Below are positions 25,497 through 34,813 of a stretch of DNA of 64,000 nucleotides, piece by piece (within the stretch, counting starts at the first letter, position 1; each line of letters begins with the position of its first letter). The DNA is taken from assembly GCA_052168355.1 (NCBI GenBank), contig JBQLZQ010000084.1, positions 62,001-126,000 on the forward strand, in the 5' to 3' direction. The notes beneath the pieces are model-generated. The model was given only the letters and a program-made list of their open reading frames with translations, was not told where the DNA came from and searched no databases. The translations under genes and the position numbers were made by a program. Source of the stretch: JBQLZQ01 sp052168355. Lineage in GTDB: Bacteria; Pseudomonadota; Alphaproteobacteria; DSM-16000; Inquilinaceae.

Positions 25497-26609
25497 ATGC
25501 TCAAGAAGACAGATAGTGGAGCGGTAGTGCAACCGCCTTTCCACGTGGTTGTCCCTGTTTGGGGAAAAGAATATGTCACGAACTTTTTGAAGTATGCCCT
25601 GCCGGCCCATCTCGCATCCGGAAATCTCGATACCTTCGGGCGGAACCATGGCGGCCTGTTCCGGATCTTCACCAAGAAGGAAGACTATCCCCAGCTGGAA
25701 TCGGCTGTTTCGTACAGAAGGCTTTGCGAGACGGTTGAGGTCAAGGTCGAGTTCATCGACACGATGTTCGACCCTCAGAAGACTTATCTGGGGGTTAAGT
25801 ACGAGGTGAAGAGCCAGATCTACAGGCAGTGTCTGTCCGATGGCTTCCGTGTTGGCGCTGTCGTTGCGCTAGTGAATGCGGACATCATTCTTGCCAAGGG
25901 GTTCTATGAACAGGTCATGGCTGCTGTAGTCAGAGGCGCCCGGGTGGTGGAGGTCGCCGCGCCGCGAGCCAGTGCCCGGGGCTTCAAGCTCGATTTGGAT
26001 CGAATTCGAAAAGGAGATACCGCGACCCTGTCGGTCGAGCCGATAGACCTAGCGCGAATCTGGTACAGGAACATCCATCCCCTGTTGAAGATGCACTTCG
26101 TAGATGGCATCAAGGGTGAAGCGTTCCATCCTTCTCACTTGTATTGGGACGTAGATGGGGAAGGCGTCATCATGAGATGCTTCCACATTTATCCAATCGT
26201 GGTTTATCCGGAACGAGATACCGTCGAGTTCACCACCACTGTAGACGACGATCTCGTGGATCGTCTGTATTTGAAGGACGATCAGCGCTTCGTCGCGCGG
26301 GATAGTACCAAGATCTTCTGCTGCGAGATGAGCCCCGAAGATCACTATGTCGGTCACATTACTCAGAGAGGTGAAGTGGATCGGATCGTCGATTTCTTTA
26401 GGGCGCATCCGAATAAGGACATTGAAATTCTACGCCGTGAAATCTGGATACCCGCCTACACGCAGAACTTAACTCGGTGGCGGGAGCAAAGCCGAGCAGC
26501 AGAAAAATGGACTGAACGTATCATCCATAAATATCAAAAAAAACGAACTACTAATAGAATAACGAGTTTTTTAAACTCAAGATTGGCGAAAAATGGCATG
26601 CGGTCATAA
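25497..26609 (+). CDS. Unrecognised glycosyltransferase-like protein, paralog 1 (short)
   Basis: A 370-residue protein that I do not recognise as a named family. It shares a clear pattern with the proteins at 26778 and 30566: VWGKEYVTNF (residues 21-30), LPAHLASGNL, LVNADIILAKG (N127-A-D129) and HLYW. It also shares a block with PE, VDDDLVDRL and DS..F.C.EMSP. The order and the N-A-D motif after a hydrophobic strand suggest a GT-A-like fold with a variant DxD motif (inference). Unlike its paralogs it ends after this core and lacks the C-terminal Rossmann-like and membrane parts. It heads the rightward half of the polysaccharide locus. Confidence 0.75.
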   Translation: MLKKTDSGAVVQPPFHVVVPVWGKEYVTNFLKYALPAHLASGNLDTFGRNHGGLFRIFTKKEDYPQLESAVSYRRLCETVEVKVEFIDTMFDPQKTYLGVKYEVKSQIYRQCLSDGFRVGAVVALVNADIILAKGFYEQVMAAVVRGARVVEVAAPRASARGFKLDLDRIRKGDTATLSVEPIDLARIWYRNIHPLLKMHFVDGIKGEAFHPSHLYWDVDGEGVIMRCFHIYPIVVYPERDTVEFTTTVDDDLVDRLYLKDDQRFVARDSTKIFCCEMSPEDHYVGHITQRGEVDRIVDFFRAHPNKDIEILRREIWIPAYTQNLTRWREQSRAAEKWTERIIHKYQKKRTTNRITSFLNSRLAKNGMRS

Positions 26610-26777
26610 TGGAGAGTGACAAATGGGTGCGGCCGCTGGTTCTACGGTGGACGGAAGTCCGCCGGTCAGACGGAAATAAAGCGGCTGCGCAAAAGCCGTT
26701 AGTTCGATCATCTTGCCCAACTCTTAGCTTTGGAAAGCGCCAGCCGATCAAGATCGGGCAGCGGGGAGAGAGGTGAG

Positions 26778-28817
26778 ATGAATGATCTAACCCCGGTGCT
26801 CGATAGCTCCCGCATGAATCTCAAGTTTGTCATTGTGCTTTGGGGAGAGCGCTACATAAAAGATTTTACAGACGTTTCGCTGCCGACGCATCTAGCGTCA
26901 GGAAATCTCCCCTATCTGGCGAAGGAGACGAACCTCGAAATCTTTATTATGACCAGCGACGAGAGTCGCCCATTCTTTGAAAATTCGCAAACCTTCAAAA
27001 AATTGCGCTCATTTAGTGAAATCAAATATTTTTCGATCGATGATCTCATCGAAGGGAACTACTACGGCATTACATTAACACTCGCCTTTGCCCGGGCTAT
27101 CAAAGCTGTGGGGCTCCAGCAAACCAAGACATGTTTCGTCTTCATGAATTCGGATTTCGTCTTGGCTGACGGAGCCATGGTGACGCTCATAGAGAAGTTG
27201 CGCCAGGGCCACCGCTGCATCATCGCCCCGTCGCTACGTGTTCGGGCGGAGGAGGTGGGGCCGAAGCTGGTGGATATGGTGGACCCTAATAACCGGCACC
27301 TTGAAATCGCGCCTCGGGATCTCGTGCATCTCGCCTTCGATAACCTACACCCGACGGTCGTAGCTAAGACGGTCACCCAGAACTTCGTGCATTGCCAGAC
27401 TTACAATCAAATCTATTGGAGTGTTACCCCATCTACCCTTCTGGCAAGGTACTACCTTGCCTTTCCCTTGGCTCTGTGTCCGGAAAAACCGATCGGCCGA
27501 GTAAATTCCTACGTCGATTATGGGTTCATCCCGGAGTTGATTCCCTCAAGGGAGTTTGAGGTTCTCGGGGATTCCGACGAATTCTGTATGATCGAGCTGC
27601 AACCCACGCAGTGTGAGAAAGATTTTGTCCGCCTAGGCCCTGCATCTCCTGACGACATTACGCGCGATCTTTCGGTCTGGACGACATACGAACACAGGCT
27701 TTGCGCGGAGTTCGACGTAGTTTTCCGGACGTCCGAGGCACCCGACTGCCTCGAGACCTTCAAAACCCAGGCAGGAAACTACGTGGACGAGTTACGGAGG
27801 CGGATGAGCCGCTTTGCGGCCAATCACGACGATCATCCATATTGGTACTACCCCCTTCAAAACTGGTTCGCACGCAGGAGCATAGACGACCCCGGCACTA
27901 GCGTGGTTCCGATCGAACTCGCCGAATATGCTGAACCGTTCGTCCCAGCGCGCGACCGGACATCAATCGGTCGAGAATCCATAACACAAGCGTCTGAAGG
28001 CGGTGCCAACAGACTTTTCTTACTGTTACTCAAGCGCCTTGTCGGCAGAATGCCGAATGTCACGGTACTGAGTCGCGCGTATCTGAATTCCCGACTTGTG
28101 AATTGGGCGCTCGCCAAGCTTCGGCGGGAAAAGGGTGCGCGTATGTTGCTTGTCTGCCGAAACGGCAGTTATCTGCGCGACACATTCCGTGAGGAACTGG
28201 GTGGCGACGTCATGGATATCGATAATGTTCTTAGCTTAGATGTGGACGGCCGTCACTACGAACATATCTTCATCCAAGTTCATGATGGCGAAGTCCCGAC
28301 TTCTGCGGCAGTGATTAACCGTCTTGAGACTTGGATTCCCACTGGCGGTTCCGTTTGGGTTCTGATCGAGCACGAGGGTTACGAATTCGGTCTGTCGAAC
28401 TTCACGTCGGAGTTGTCGCAACGCATCGAGGATATTTTCCCTTCAGCATGGAACAGATTCGACATTGCCGCAAAGTTTACGGGAGATCGCTTTGACGCCC
28501 GCGTCCGTAATTTGCGGAAAAAACTGGAGGGGTACGCTCCGGTCCTCGGCCTCAGGCGCGCACGTCGGCCTAGAGCTTTTGCGCTGTTGGTCGCGGGATT
28601 GGGGGCCAGGCTTGCGCTCACCTCGCTGATGGCGATCAACAATCTGTGTCTTGGAAAGCGGATGCCATCTCACGAGGTACCCGCTTTCTGTAGTGGTGCT
28701 CTGATTGTATTTTCCAACGCTCAGCCCCCGAGACAGCAAGGCAGTATTCCGCGTCTTGTCGGTCGCCCGGTTCCCATGCCGATAAGCCGAGGGTCGCAAC
28801 AAACAGTTCATCTTTAG
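26778..28817 (+). CDS. Unrecognised glycosyltransferase-like protein, paralog 2 (long)
   Basis: A 679-residue protein. Residues about 15-330 form the core shared with paralogs 1 and 3: VLWGERYIKDF (W22), LPTHLASGNLPYL, FVFMNSDFVLADGAM (N124-S-D126), DNLHPTVVAKTVTQNF, YNQIYW and YVDYGFIPELIPS. Residues about 470-590 look like a Rossmann/methyltransferase-type sheet (MLLVCRNGSYLRDTF, WIPTGGSVWVLIEHEG) without a clear SAM motif. A hydrophobic segment near 620-640 is followed by PAFCSGALIVF. A GAGAGGTGAG ribosome site precedes ATG 26778. The role is probably sugar transfer or modification in the polysaccharide; this is inferred from context only. Confidence 0.75.
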   Translation: MNDLTPVLDSSRMNLKFVIVLWGERYIKDFTDVSLPTHLASGNLPYLAKETNLEIFIMTSDESRPFFENSQTFKKLRSFSEIKYFSIDDLIEGNYYGITLTLAFARAIKAVGLQQTKTCFVFMNSDFVLADGAMVTLIEKLRQGHRCIIAPSLRVRAEEVGPKLVDMVDPNNRHLEIAPRDLVHLAFDNLHPTVVAKTVTQNFVHCQTYNQIYWSVTPSTLLARYYLAFPLALCPEKPIGRVNSYVDYGFIPELIPSREFEVLGDSDEFCMIELQPTQCEKDFVRLGPASPDDITRDLSVWTTYEHRLCAEFDVVFRTSEAPDCLETFKTQAGNYVDELRRRMSRFAANHDDHPYWYYPLQNWFARRSIDDPGTSVVPIELAEYAEPFVPARDRTSIGRESITQASEGGANRLFLLLLKRLVGRMPNVTVLSRAYLNSRLVNWALAKLRREKGARMLLVCRNGSYLRDTFREELGGDVMDIDNVLSLDVDGRHYEHIFIQVHDGEVPTSAAVINRLETWIPTGGSVWVLIEHEGYEFGLSNFTSELSQRIEDIFPSAWNRFDIAAKFTGDRFDARVRNLRKKLEGYAPVLGLRRARRPRAFALLVAGLGARLALTSLMAINNLCLGKRMPSHEVPAFCSGALIVFSNAQPPRQQGSIPRLVGRPVPMPISRGSQQTVHL

Positions 28818-28976
28818 CCTACCGGTATGCCGTGGGAGTGAGCGACGACCCGGTTCGAGAACGGGGACGGACTGACCACGTCTCCGCGACAAGCGGACAA
28901 GGCAAGGGCTTGAAACCGCCGAGCCTTATCGCAGCCCGCCTTTGTTTCGAGAATGAGCATAGGTCATCAAGGGAGG

Positions 28977-30179
28977 TCAGCCTGTCTGACCGAAGATCGA
29001 CCGGGGACTGGCACGGAAAATGGACCGAAAGACTCCGCCCTGCCTGGCAAAGGCCTCGTTGCGGGCGATCACCTTGTCCTCGTTGGCGATCGACAGCGCC
29101 AAGAGGCAAAGCACAACCTTCTGCTCCACAAGCGCCGAAGACGGAACGATCGGCAACCGGGCGCCGGGGAGGAATTTTCCCTGCTTTTCGGGTGTGTCGT
29201 CGGCCACGAACTCGATGAGGTCGGCGACGCCCATGAAGTTGGCGAAGGCGCAGGCAAGATGCCCGGCCCCGAACAGGGCGATCGGGCCGCGCTCGGCGCG
29301 CACCCGCTCGAGGCGCGTGCGCAGATCCCGGCGCGCCGGTGCATAGGCATCGGCGTAGCGCGCGAGCACCCCAACCTGGCCGCGCGCGGCGGCGTCGACA
29401 CGCATCGGCCCCGGCCGCCCCGTCTTGCGCGCAAGCTGGACGAGCGAGTTCTCGAACGGCAGCGGGTAGACGTCCAGCCGGATCGGCTCGAACCCGCCGA
29501 GGCTCAGCAGCGGCGCGAAGGTTTCGGGTGTGAGGTAGAGGGAGTGTTCCTCCCAGATCATGCAGTAATCTGCCAGCCGCAGGCTAGTCGCACAGTCCGG
29601 CACCTCGACCACGACGATCCCGCCCGGCTTGACGAGCGCCGCAATCCCGCGGATGAAGGCCGTCACGTCCTCGGCATGCTCTAGGATGTGCCGGACGATG
29701 AACACGTTGGCCTGCCCATGGCGGGCCGCAATGTCGGCCATGCGCTCAGGCGTGGTAAGCTTTTGTACCGTCTCGATATTGGCGGCGGGATTGGTGACGC
29801 CAAGATCCTCTTGGAGCCGGACGCGCCAGGTCTTCGTGAAACCCCGGCGGCGAAAGCGCTCAACCGTCGTGTCGTCCTTGTAGGTCAGGGCGCCGATCAC
29901 ACTGTCCGTGGTCACCTCAGGCAGAGCCACGATCTGTTCGACCACCGTATCCAGATGGTCCTCCGGCTCCCGCGCGCCGATGAATTGGGGCGGGATGAGC
30001 GCGTCGTGCGGCACGGGTTTCATCATCTGGATCGTGCCGCAGGTCCCGCACTGGCCGAGCGCGAGCCGGAACTCTTTTTCAGGAGCGTCCCGCTGCGCAA
30101 GAAAGAACGACGCCACGGGATGCCGCCCCACATCGATCTGCTCGACGACCGACGCCGATCCGCACACCAGACACGCCAT
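28977..30179 (-). CDS. Zinc-binding C-methyltransferase-like protein with altered SAM motif
   Basis: A 400-residue protein with the three-part layout of NovU/TylC3-type sugar methyltransferases. It has an N-terminal Zn domain (CLVCGS...CGTCG), a central methyltransferase-like domain (FIVRHILEHAEDVTAFIRG, LVKPGGIVVVEVPD) and a C-terminal domain (IALFGAGHLACAFANFMG, VADDTPEKQGKFLPG). Where the SAM-binding glycine motif should be, the sequence reads TDSVIGALTYKDDTTVERF, with no D/E-x-G-x-x-x-G. The homolog at 33502 keeps VIDIGSNDGSLL there. It may be catalytically altered or bind its cofactor differently. It is transcribed against its neighbours. Confidence 0.82.
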   Translation of the reverse strand: MACLVCGSASVVEQIDVGRHPVASFFLAQRDAPEKEFRLALGQCGTCGTIQMMKPVPHDALIPPQFIGAREPEDHLDTVVEQIVALPEVTTDSVIGALTYKDDTTVERFRRRGFTKTWRVRLQEDLGVTNPAANIETVQKLTTPERMADIAARHGQANVFIVRHILEHAEDVTAFIRGIAALVKPGGIVVVEVPDCATSLRLADYCMIWEEHSLYLTPETFAPLLSLGGFEPIRLDVYPLPFENSLVQLARKTGRPGPMRVDAAARGQVGVLARYADAYAPARRDLRTRLERVRAERGPIALFGAGHLACAFANFMGVADLIEFVADDTPEKQGKFLPGARLPIVPSSALVEQKVVLCLLALSIANEDKVIARNEAFARQGGVFRSIFRASPRSIFGQTG

Positions 30180-30565
30180 TCTTTTCTCCTAGAGCTTCGG
30201 ACGAGGTGCGCTCCTGAAGGAAATCCGCCGGTGTCCTGGCCCCCTGTCAAAACCGCCGGCTAGGTACTGCACGCGGCAGGAGAACAGGTCAACGGTTTAA
30301 AGGGGCGGCCCGAGAAAACCCGGGGGTTTGTGGACTCCCAACCACACCGGGGTTCATCGGCGGTCTGGAAGAGGGCGCATCTCGCATGTGCGAAGATAAT
30401 TCGCCGGCATTGCGCCGATGGGCCTATCGCGATCCGGCCGGCAATGGTACTTCCCTAACTGGATTCCACTCCCGGTCGTCTCCGACCGATCAAAATCCAT
30501 CCCGTGGGGCATGGTCGCAAGCGCCGTGCCGATCAGACCACCAAGGATACCATGTTGGCTCGCTC
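30180..30565. other. Divergent intergenic region before paralog 3
   Basis: About 386 bases between the leftward methyltransferase gene and the rightward genes starting at 30566. The frame of paralog 3 extends open to the left through part of this gap, but the upstream residues have no counterpart in its paralogs. GC-rich inverted tracts (for example around CCCGAGAAAACCCGGGGG near 30308-30325) are present without a T-run. No gene or clear promoter was identified. Confidence 0.45.
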
Positions 30566-32545
30566 ATGGCAGACAGAATGAAGGTCAAGTTCCTTACGGT
30601 CATCTGGGGCGACCGGTACATCGAGGAATTCTCGCGGGTCTCTCTGCCGTCCTACCTGGCGGACGGGAACCTTCCCCACCTTGCCGAGCAGACGGACCTC
30701 GAAATCCTCATCATGACGTCGGAAAGCAGCCGGCCGGCGTTCGACCGGGAACCGACGATCAGGGCGCTGACGGCGTTGTGCCCCGTGAGATTCGTCTACA
30801 TCGACGACCTGATCACCACCGGCCTCTACGGCGTTACGCTGACGCTGGCCTATGTGCGTGGCATCGCCGATAGCGGCCCCGATCAAGTCGAGACGTATTT
30901 CGTGTTCATGAATGCGGACTTCATCCTGGCCGACGGGGCCATGAGATCCCTCGTCGAGCGGCTGCGAAGAGGGGACCGCTGCATCATGGCTCCGTCGCTG
31001 CGGGCCCGCTCCGAGACGATCCTGCCAGCCCTTGCAGCGCATATCGACAGGGACCGGCACACACTGACCATGCGCCCGCGAGACATGGTGAGGCTGGCGC
31101 TCGAGAATCTTCACCCCACCGTTATCGGGAAAACCATCACCCAGGAGTTCATCACCTGCATGACTCACAACCAGATCTACTGGCAGGTGAACGACTCGAC
31201 ACTTCTTGGACACTATCACTTGGTCTTCATGCTGGCGATCAAGCCCGAGGTCACCTTAGGGTCCGTGAACTCGTATTGCGACTATGGGTTTGTCCCGGAG
31301 CTGGTGCCGTCGGGCAAATTTTCGATATTCGACGACTCAGACGACTTCTTCATGCTCGAATTGCAGCCAACGAACCAAGAGAAGCAGTTGCTGCGCTGCG
31401 GCGTATCGACAGTGGATGAGGTCGCAGCGGAGCTTTCGCGCTGGACCACCCGAGAGCATCGGCGATTTGCCGAAGTTAACGTAGTCTTCCACGCTGAGAA
31501 GCTTCCGAGCGATATCGACGACCATCGCGCGGTGGCTAGAAACTATATCCAGAAGCTACACGCGAAACTAAGCCGCAGACCCATTGACCACGCCGATCAC
31601 TACTATTGGAGGCTTGGCGTCCTGGCCTGGTTGGCGCTACGCTGCCGGCGGCACGATGGCGAGGACAATCCGGCACCTCCGCCAGAACTGGGCGTTACGA
31701 TGGTGGACGGTTCAGCCTCGAATATGCGCCGCTACAGCCCTGAACACATCTACCACACGCTTGTAAAGGTCATGCGCCAGAGGAGGGGCCTGATGCCCCA
31801 TGTGGCGATATGGCACTATCTTTGGCTCGATTCGCAGCTGATCCTCCGTTGGCTACGATCCGCAGCGGGCCAAGAGAATGGGCGCAGTCTGATCGTGTAT
31901 GGCCACGACAGTGCCCTGGCGGAGCAGATTGCCAAAGTCTTCCCGGCGGACACTATTATTGCGAAAAGTCTTTTAAAAATATCCGAAACGCCAAACTCTA
32001 TATATCAAAATATCTTGCTTCACATAGACGAGAGGATGATTTCGCATACCTCAATTATTGTGGAAGAAACAACGAAGCTTCTCAAGCCAGGCGGAGTTAT
32101 TTCGATATATTTTTACCGTAGGGACGCGGAGCTGGATTTTGGCGATTTTTCGGTTCAGTTGGCGGGCTACGTTGACAAGGTTTTTCATTCCACTTGGATA
32201 GAATACAAAATCTCCGCCTCTTTCGCTGGCGGCCGTTTGAAGCATATTCTTCGCCTGATCGAACTGATATTCCTGCGACGCCTGTCCCCTGGCCGTCTCC
32301 GAGACCTGCCTGTACTCGCCCTATCTGCGATCGGTTGGCCCATCGTCGCCGCGCTCACAGCGGCGAACAACTTCCGGCTGCGAAACCCCAGCGCAGCTTG
32401 CCCGCCCTACTGCAGTAGCGCTCTCGTCTCGCTTACAAAGCCCAGGCACGATACGTTGCCAGGCTCGACGATGCGGCTTGGCGAAGACCCGCAGAGACTT
32501 GTTAGCCCCGCGATCGCGCCAAAGGCCGCGGTTGACACCGCGTGA
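30566..32545 (+). CDS. Unrecognised glycosyltransferase-like protein, paralog 3 (long)
   Basis: A 659-residue protein closely related to paralog 2 along its full length. The core has VIWGDRYIEEF (W14), LPSYLADGNLPHL, IDDLITTGLYGVTLTLAY, FVFMNADFILADGAM (N116-A-D118), ENLHPTVIGKTITQEF, HNQIYW and CDYGFVPELVPS. The C-terminal part has a Rossmann-like region (LIVYGHDSALAEQIAKVF, LLKPGGVISIYFYRR), a hydrophobic segment and PPYCSSALVSL. ATG 30566 begins close to the shared core; 30578 is an alternative. It is followed by sugar-modifying SDR and methyltransferase genes on the same strand. Function is inferred only from context and motif order. Confidence 0.75.
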   Translation: MADRMKVKFLTVIWGDRYIEEFSRVSLPSYLADGNLPHLAEQTDLEILIMTSESSRPAFDREPTIRALTALCPVRFVYIDDLITTGLYGVTLTLAYVRGIADSGPDQVETYFVFMNADFILADGAMRSLVERLRRGDRCIMAPSLRARSETILPALAAHIDRDRHTLTMRPRDMVRLALENLHPTVIGKTITQEFITCMTHNQIYWQVNDSTLLGHYHLVFMLAIKPEVTLGSVNSYCDYGFVPELVPSGKFSIFDDSDDFFMLELQPTNQEKQLLRCGVSTVDEVAAELSRWTTREHRRFAEVNVVFHAEKLPSDIDDHRAVARNYIQKLHAKLSRRPIDHADHYYWRLGVLAWLALRCRRHDGEDNPAPPPELGVTMVDGSASNMRRYSPEHIYHTLVKVMRQRRGLMPHVAIWHYLWLDSQLILRWLRSAAGQENGRSLIVYGHDSALAEQIAKVFPADTIIAKSLLKISETPNSIYQNILLHIDERMISHTSIIVEETTKLLKPGGVISIYFYRRDAELDFGDFSVQLAGYVDKVFHSTWIEYKISASFAGGRLKHILRLIELIFLRRLSPGRLRDLPVLALSAIGWPIVAALTAANNFRLRNPSAACPPYCSSALVSLTKPRHDTLPGSTMRLGEDPQRLVSPAIAPKAAVDTA

Positions 32546-32595
32546 AGCGGTGTGGTTGGCATCACCCGATCCCCGATACGGAACCCGGCGAGACG

Positions 32596-33486
32596 ATGCA
32601 GGACAAGGACGGCTTTTTGGTGATTGGCGGCGACAGCTTCGTGGGCGGCAGCGTCGGAGGCGCTCTTGCGCGCCGCGGCCACTCCGTCGTTACCTCGACG
32701 CGCCGGCAGGGGCCGCGGCGGGCAGACCGCGTCTTTCTCGACTTCGAGAGCGCCCAGCGGTTCGTGGCGCCACCGGGCGTGGGCTACGCCTACATCATCG
32801 CTGCTGCCACCAACTATGACCGCTGCGAGACGGATCCGCAGGCGCGAGTGATCAACGTCGAATTGATCCCGCGCCTTGTCGCCTCCCTGCTCGATCAGGG
32901 ACTGTTCGTCACCTTCATCTCGACGAATTCCGTGTTCGGCGGAGAGCGGCCATGGCCGTCAGAGGACGCCCCACATGCGCCTGGTATCGCCTACGCGCGA
33001 CAGAAGTCGGAGGGTGAACGGATCATTCGTGAGGGGGCCGAGCGTCTATCGGCTCTTGAGCGCCTCAGCATCGTTCGGTTGACGAAAATCCTGGGTCCGG
33101 ACATATCGCCTCTACCGGCCTGGCTATCCGCATGGAAGCGAGGAGAGACGGTGACACCGTTTTCCGATCTCATTTTCGCGCCGATGTCGGTCAAGTTCGT
33201 GGGTGAATCGCTCGCCGTCCTTGGAGAAAAACGCCTTGCCGGCGCCCTGCACCTTTCCGGGGCAGAGAACATCACCTATGTCGACCTTGCCGGCGCCCTG
33301 GCGCGGAAGCTGAATGTCGATCTCGGACTGATCGAGCCCACAACCGCCACGGCGAAGGGAATTCACATCGCGTTCAAGCCGACCTATAGCGGGCTCGGCA
33401 TGACCCGGACGACCGAACTCAGCGGCATCAAACCGCAACCGCTCGCCGACCTCATCGATGATCTGTTTCCCGCCACAGGCGCCTGA
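32596..33486 (+). CDS. RmlD-like NAD(P)-dependent sugar reductase (SDR)
   Basis: A 296-residue extended SDR. The nucleotide motif is FLVIGGDSFVGGSVGGAL, with Ser in place of the middle Gly. The catalytic Y-x-x-x-K is IAYARQKSEGE, and FISTNSVFGGERPWP resembles the serine/threonine strand of dTDP-4-dehydrorhamnose reductases. The C-terminal substrate part has ALHLSGAENITYVDLAGALA. It probably reduces a 4-keto sugar nucleotide made by the dehydratase genes of the locus. ATG 32596 was chosen because upstream residues lack homology. It lies 50 bases after paralog 3. Confidence 0.83.
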   Translation: MQDKDGFLVIGGDSFVGGSVGGALARRGHSVVTSTRRQGPRRADRVFLDFESAQRFVAPPGVGYAYIIAAATNYDRCETDPQARVINVELIPRLVASLLDQGLFVTFISTNSVFGGERPWPSEDAPHAPGIAYARQKSEGERIIREGAERLSALERLSIVRLTKILGPDISPLPAWLSAWKRGETVTPFSDLIFAPMSVKFVGESLAVLGEKRLAGALHLSGAENITYVDLAGALARKLNVDLGLIEPTTATAKGIHIAFKPTYSGLGMTRTTELSGIKPQPLADLIDDLFPATGA

Positions 33487-33501
33487 CCGGAGAGACAACT
33501 G

Positions 33502-34767
33502 ATGACTGTAACGGTCTCACATAGAGACAATTGCCGGCTGTGCGGCTCGAAAAATGTGACTCGCGTGGTCGACCTGAAACCAATTCCGCTTTCCGAAGGA
33601 TACACGCTCGACTCCGCCACTGCGAAGCGGGCGCCGCGCTATCCGGTTGACGTCTACATGTGCGCCGATTGCGGGCACGTACAGCAACTCGACGTCATCG
33701 ATTCCAAGAATCTGTGGGAGTCGTACACGTATTACTCGGGCGAGGCGAAGGGCATGCCGGAGCATTTCCGGAACATGGCGTCGGCCATCACGAAAACAGC
33801 CGAACCGCCCGCGGGCTCTCTCGTGATCGACATCGGCAGCAACGACGGCTCCTTGCTCAAGCCTTTCAAGGAAGCGGGACATCGTGTCCTCGGCATCGAT
33901 CCCGCGAAGGAAGTGGCGCGGCGGGCCAATGAATCGGGCATCGAAACGATTCCCGACCTAATGTCTTTCGACCTGGCGCGTGTCATCCGCGACAAGCACG
34001 GACCGGCGCACGTGGTCTGTGCCTTCAACGTTTTTGCCCATGCCGACGATCTCGGCGAGATGGTCGACAGCGTACGCACTATGCTGGCACCGGACGGCCT
34101 TTTCTTTTTTGAGGCACAATATCTTCTGGACATCATCGACGGCGTTCTGATCGCGTCGATCTTCCACGAACATATGAGCCATCATTCGGTGAAGCCGCTG
34201 GTGCAGTTTCTGGACCGCCATGGCCTTGAACTCATCGCGGTCGAGCGGGCCCGCATCCAGCACGGCTCCCTGATCGGCACCGTACAGGTCAAGGGGGGAA
34301 AGCGGCCGGTCCAGGACTCGGTTCGTGAACTGCTGGCCCTCGAGGACGAGCGCGGATTAGATCGGCTCGAGACCCTTCGGCAGTTCAATGCACGGGTCAA
34401 ACAGCTGCATGACAAGACCTCAAGTCTTGTCGAGAAGTGGCGGAAACAGGATGCAACGATAGCCGCCTTCGGCGCGGCGCGAAGCGGCCCAACCCTCATC
34501 GCGCAGCTTGGGCTTACCGACGCTATCGACTTCATCGTCGACGACCATCCGCAGAAGGTTGGCAAGTTTTCCTCAGGCGACGGCATTCCGATCCACCCGA
34601 CAACGGCCCTGATCGAGCGCATGCCCGACTACACCGTCATTTTGGCCTGGGTGCATTCCGAAAAGATTATCGAGACGAACCAGGAGTATCTGGAAAAGGG
34701 CGGGCACTTTGTCGTGCTATGCCCCGAGACCCGGGTTGTCGGAAAGAATGGGGACGTCAAGATCTGA
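33502..34767 (+). CDS. Class I SAM-dependent sugar C-methyltransferase
   Basis: A 421-residue protein with an N-terminal zinc domain (CRLCGS...YMCADCG), a SAM-binding domain (LVIDIGSNDGSLLKPF, then VLGIDPAKEVARRA) and a C-terminal domain (IAAFGAARSGPTLIAQLG, FIVDDHPQKVGKF). This is the layout of the NovU/TylC3 family, which methylates a carbon next to a keto group on NDP-sugars. FNVFAHADDLGEMVDSV and FFFEAQYLLDIIDG are family segments. A GGAGAG ribosome site precedes the ATG. A carbon-methylated or branched sugar in the polysaccharide is therefore likely. It is related to the altered protein at 28977-30179. Confidence 0.9.
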   Translation: MTVTVSHRDNCRLCGSKNVTRVVDLKPIPLSEGYTLDSATAKRAPRYPVDVYMCADCGHVQQLDVIDSKNLWESYTYYSGEAKGMPEHFRNMASAITKTAEPPAGSLVIDIGSNDGSLLKPFKEAGHRVLGIDPAKEVARRANESGIETIPDLMSFDLARVIRDKHGPAHVVCAFNVFAHADDLGEMVDSVRTMLAPDGLFFFEAQYLLDIIDGVLIASIFHEHMSHHSVKPLVQFLDRHGLELIAVERARIQHGSLIGTVQVKGGKRPVQDSVRELLALEDERGLDRLETLRQFNARVKQLHDKTSSLVEKWRKQDATIAAFGAARSGPTLIAQLGLTDAIDFIVDDHPQKVGKFSSGDGIPIHPTTALIERMPDYTVILAWVHSEKIIETNQEYLEKGGHFVVLCPETRVVGKNGDVKI

Positions 34768-34813
34768 CGCCATAATTCGGAGCACTCCTCCGAAAAGAGA
34801 AAGGTATCGAGGC

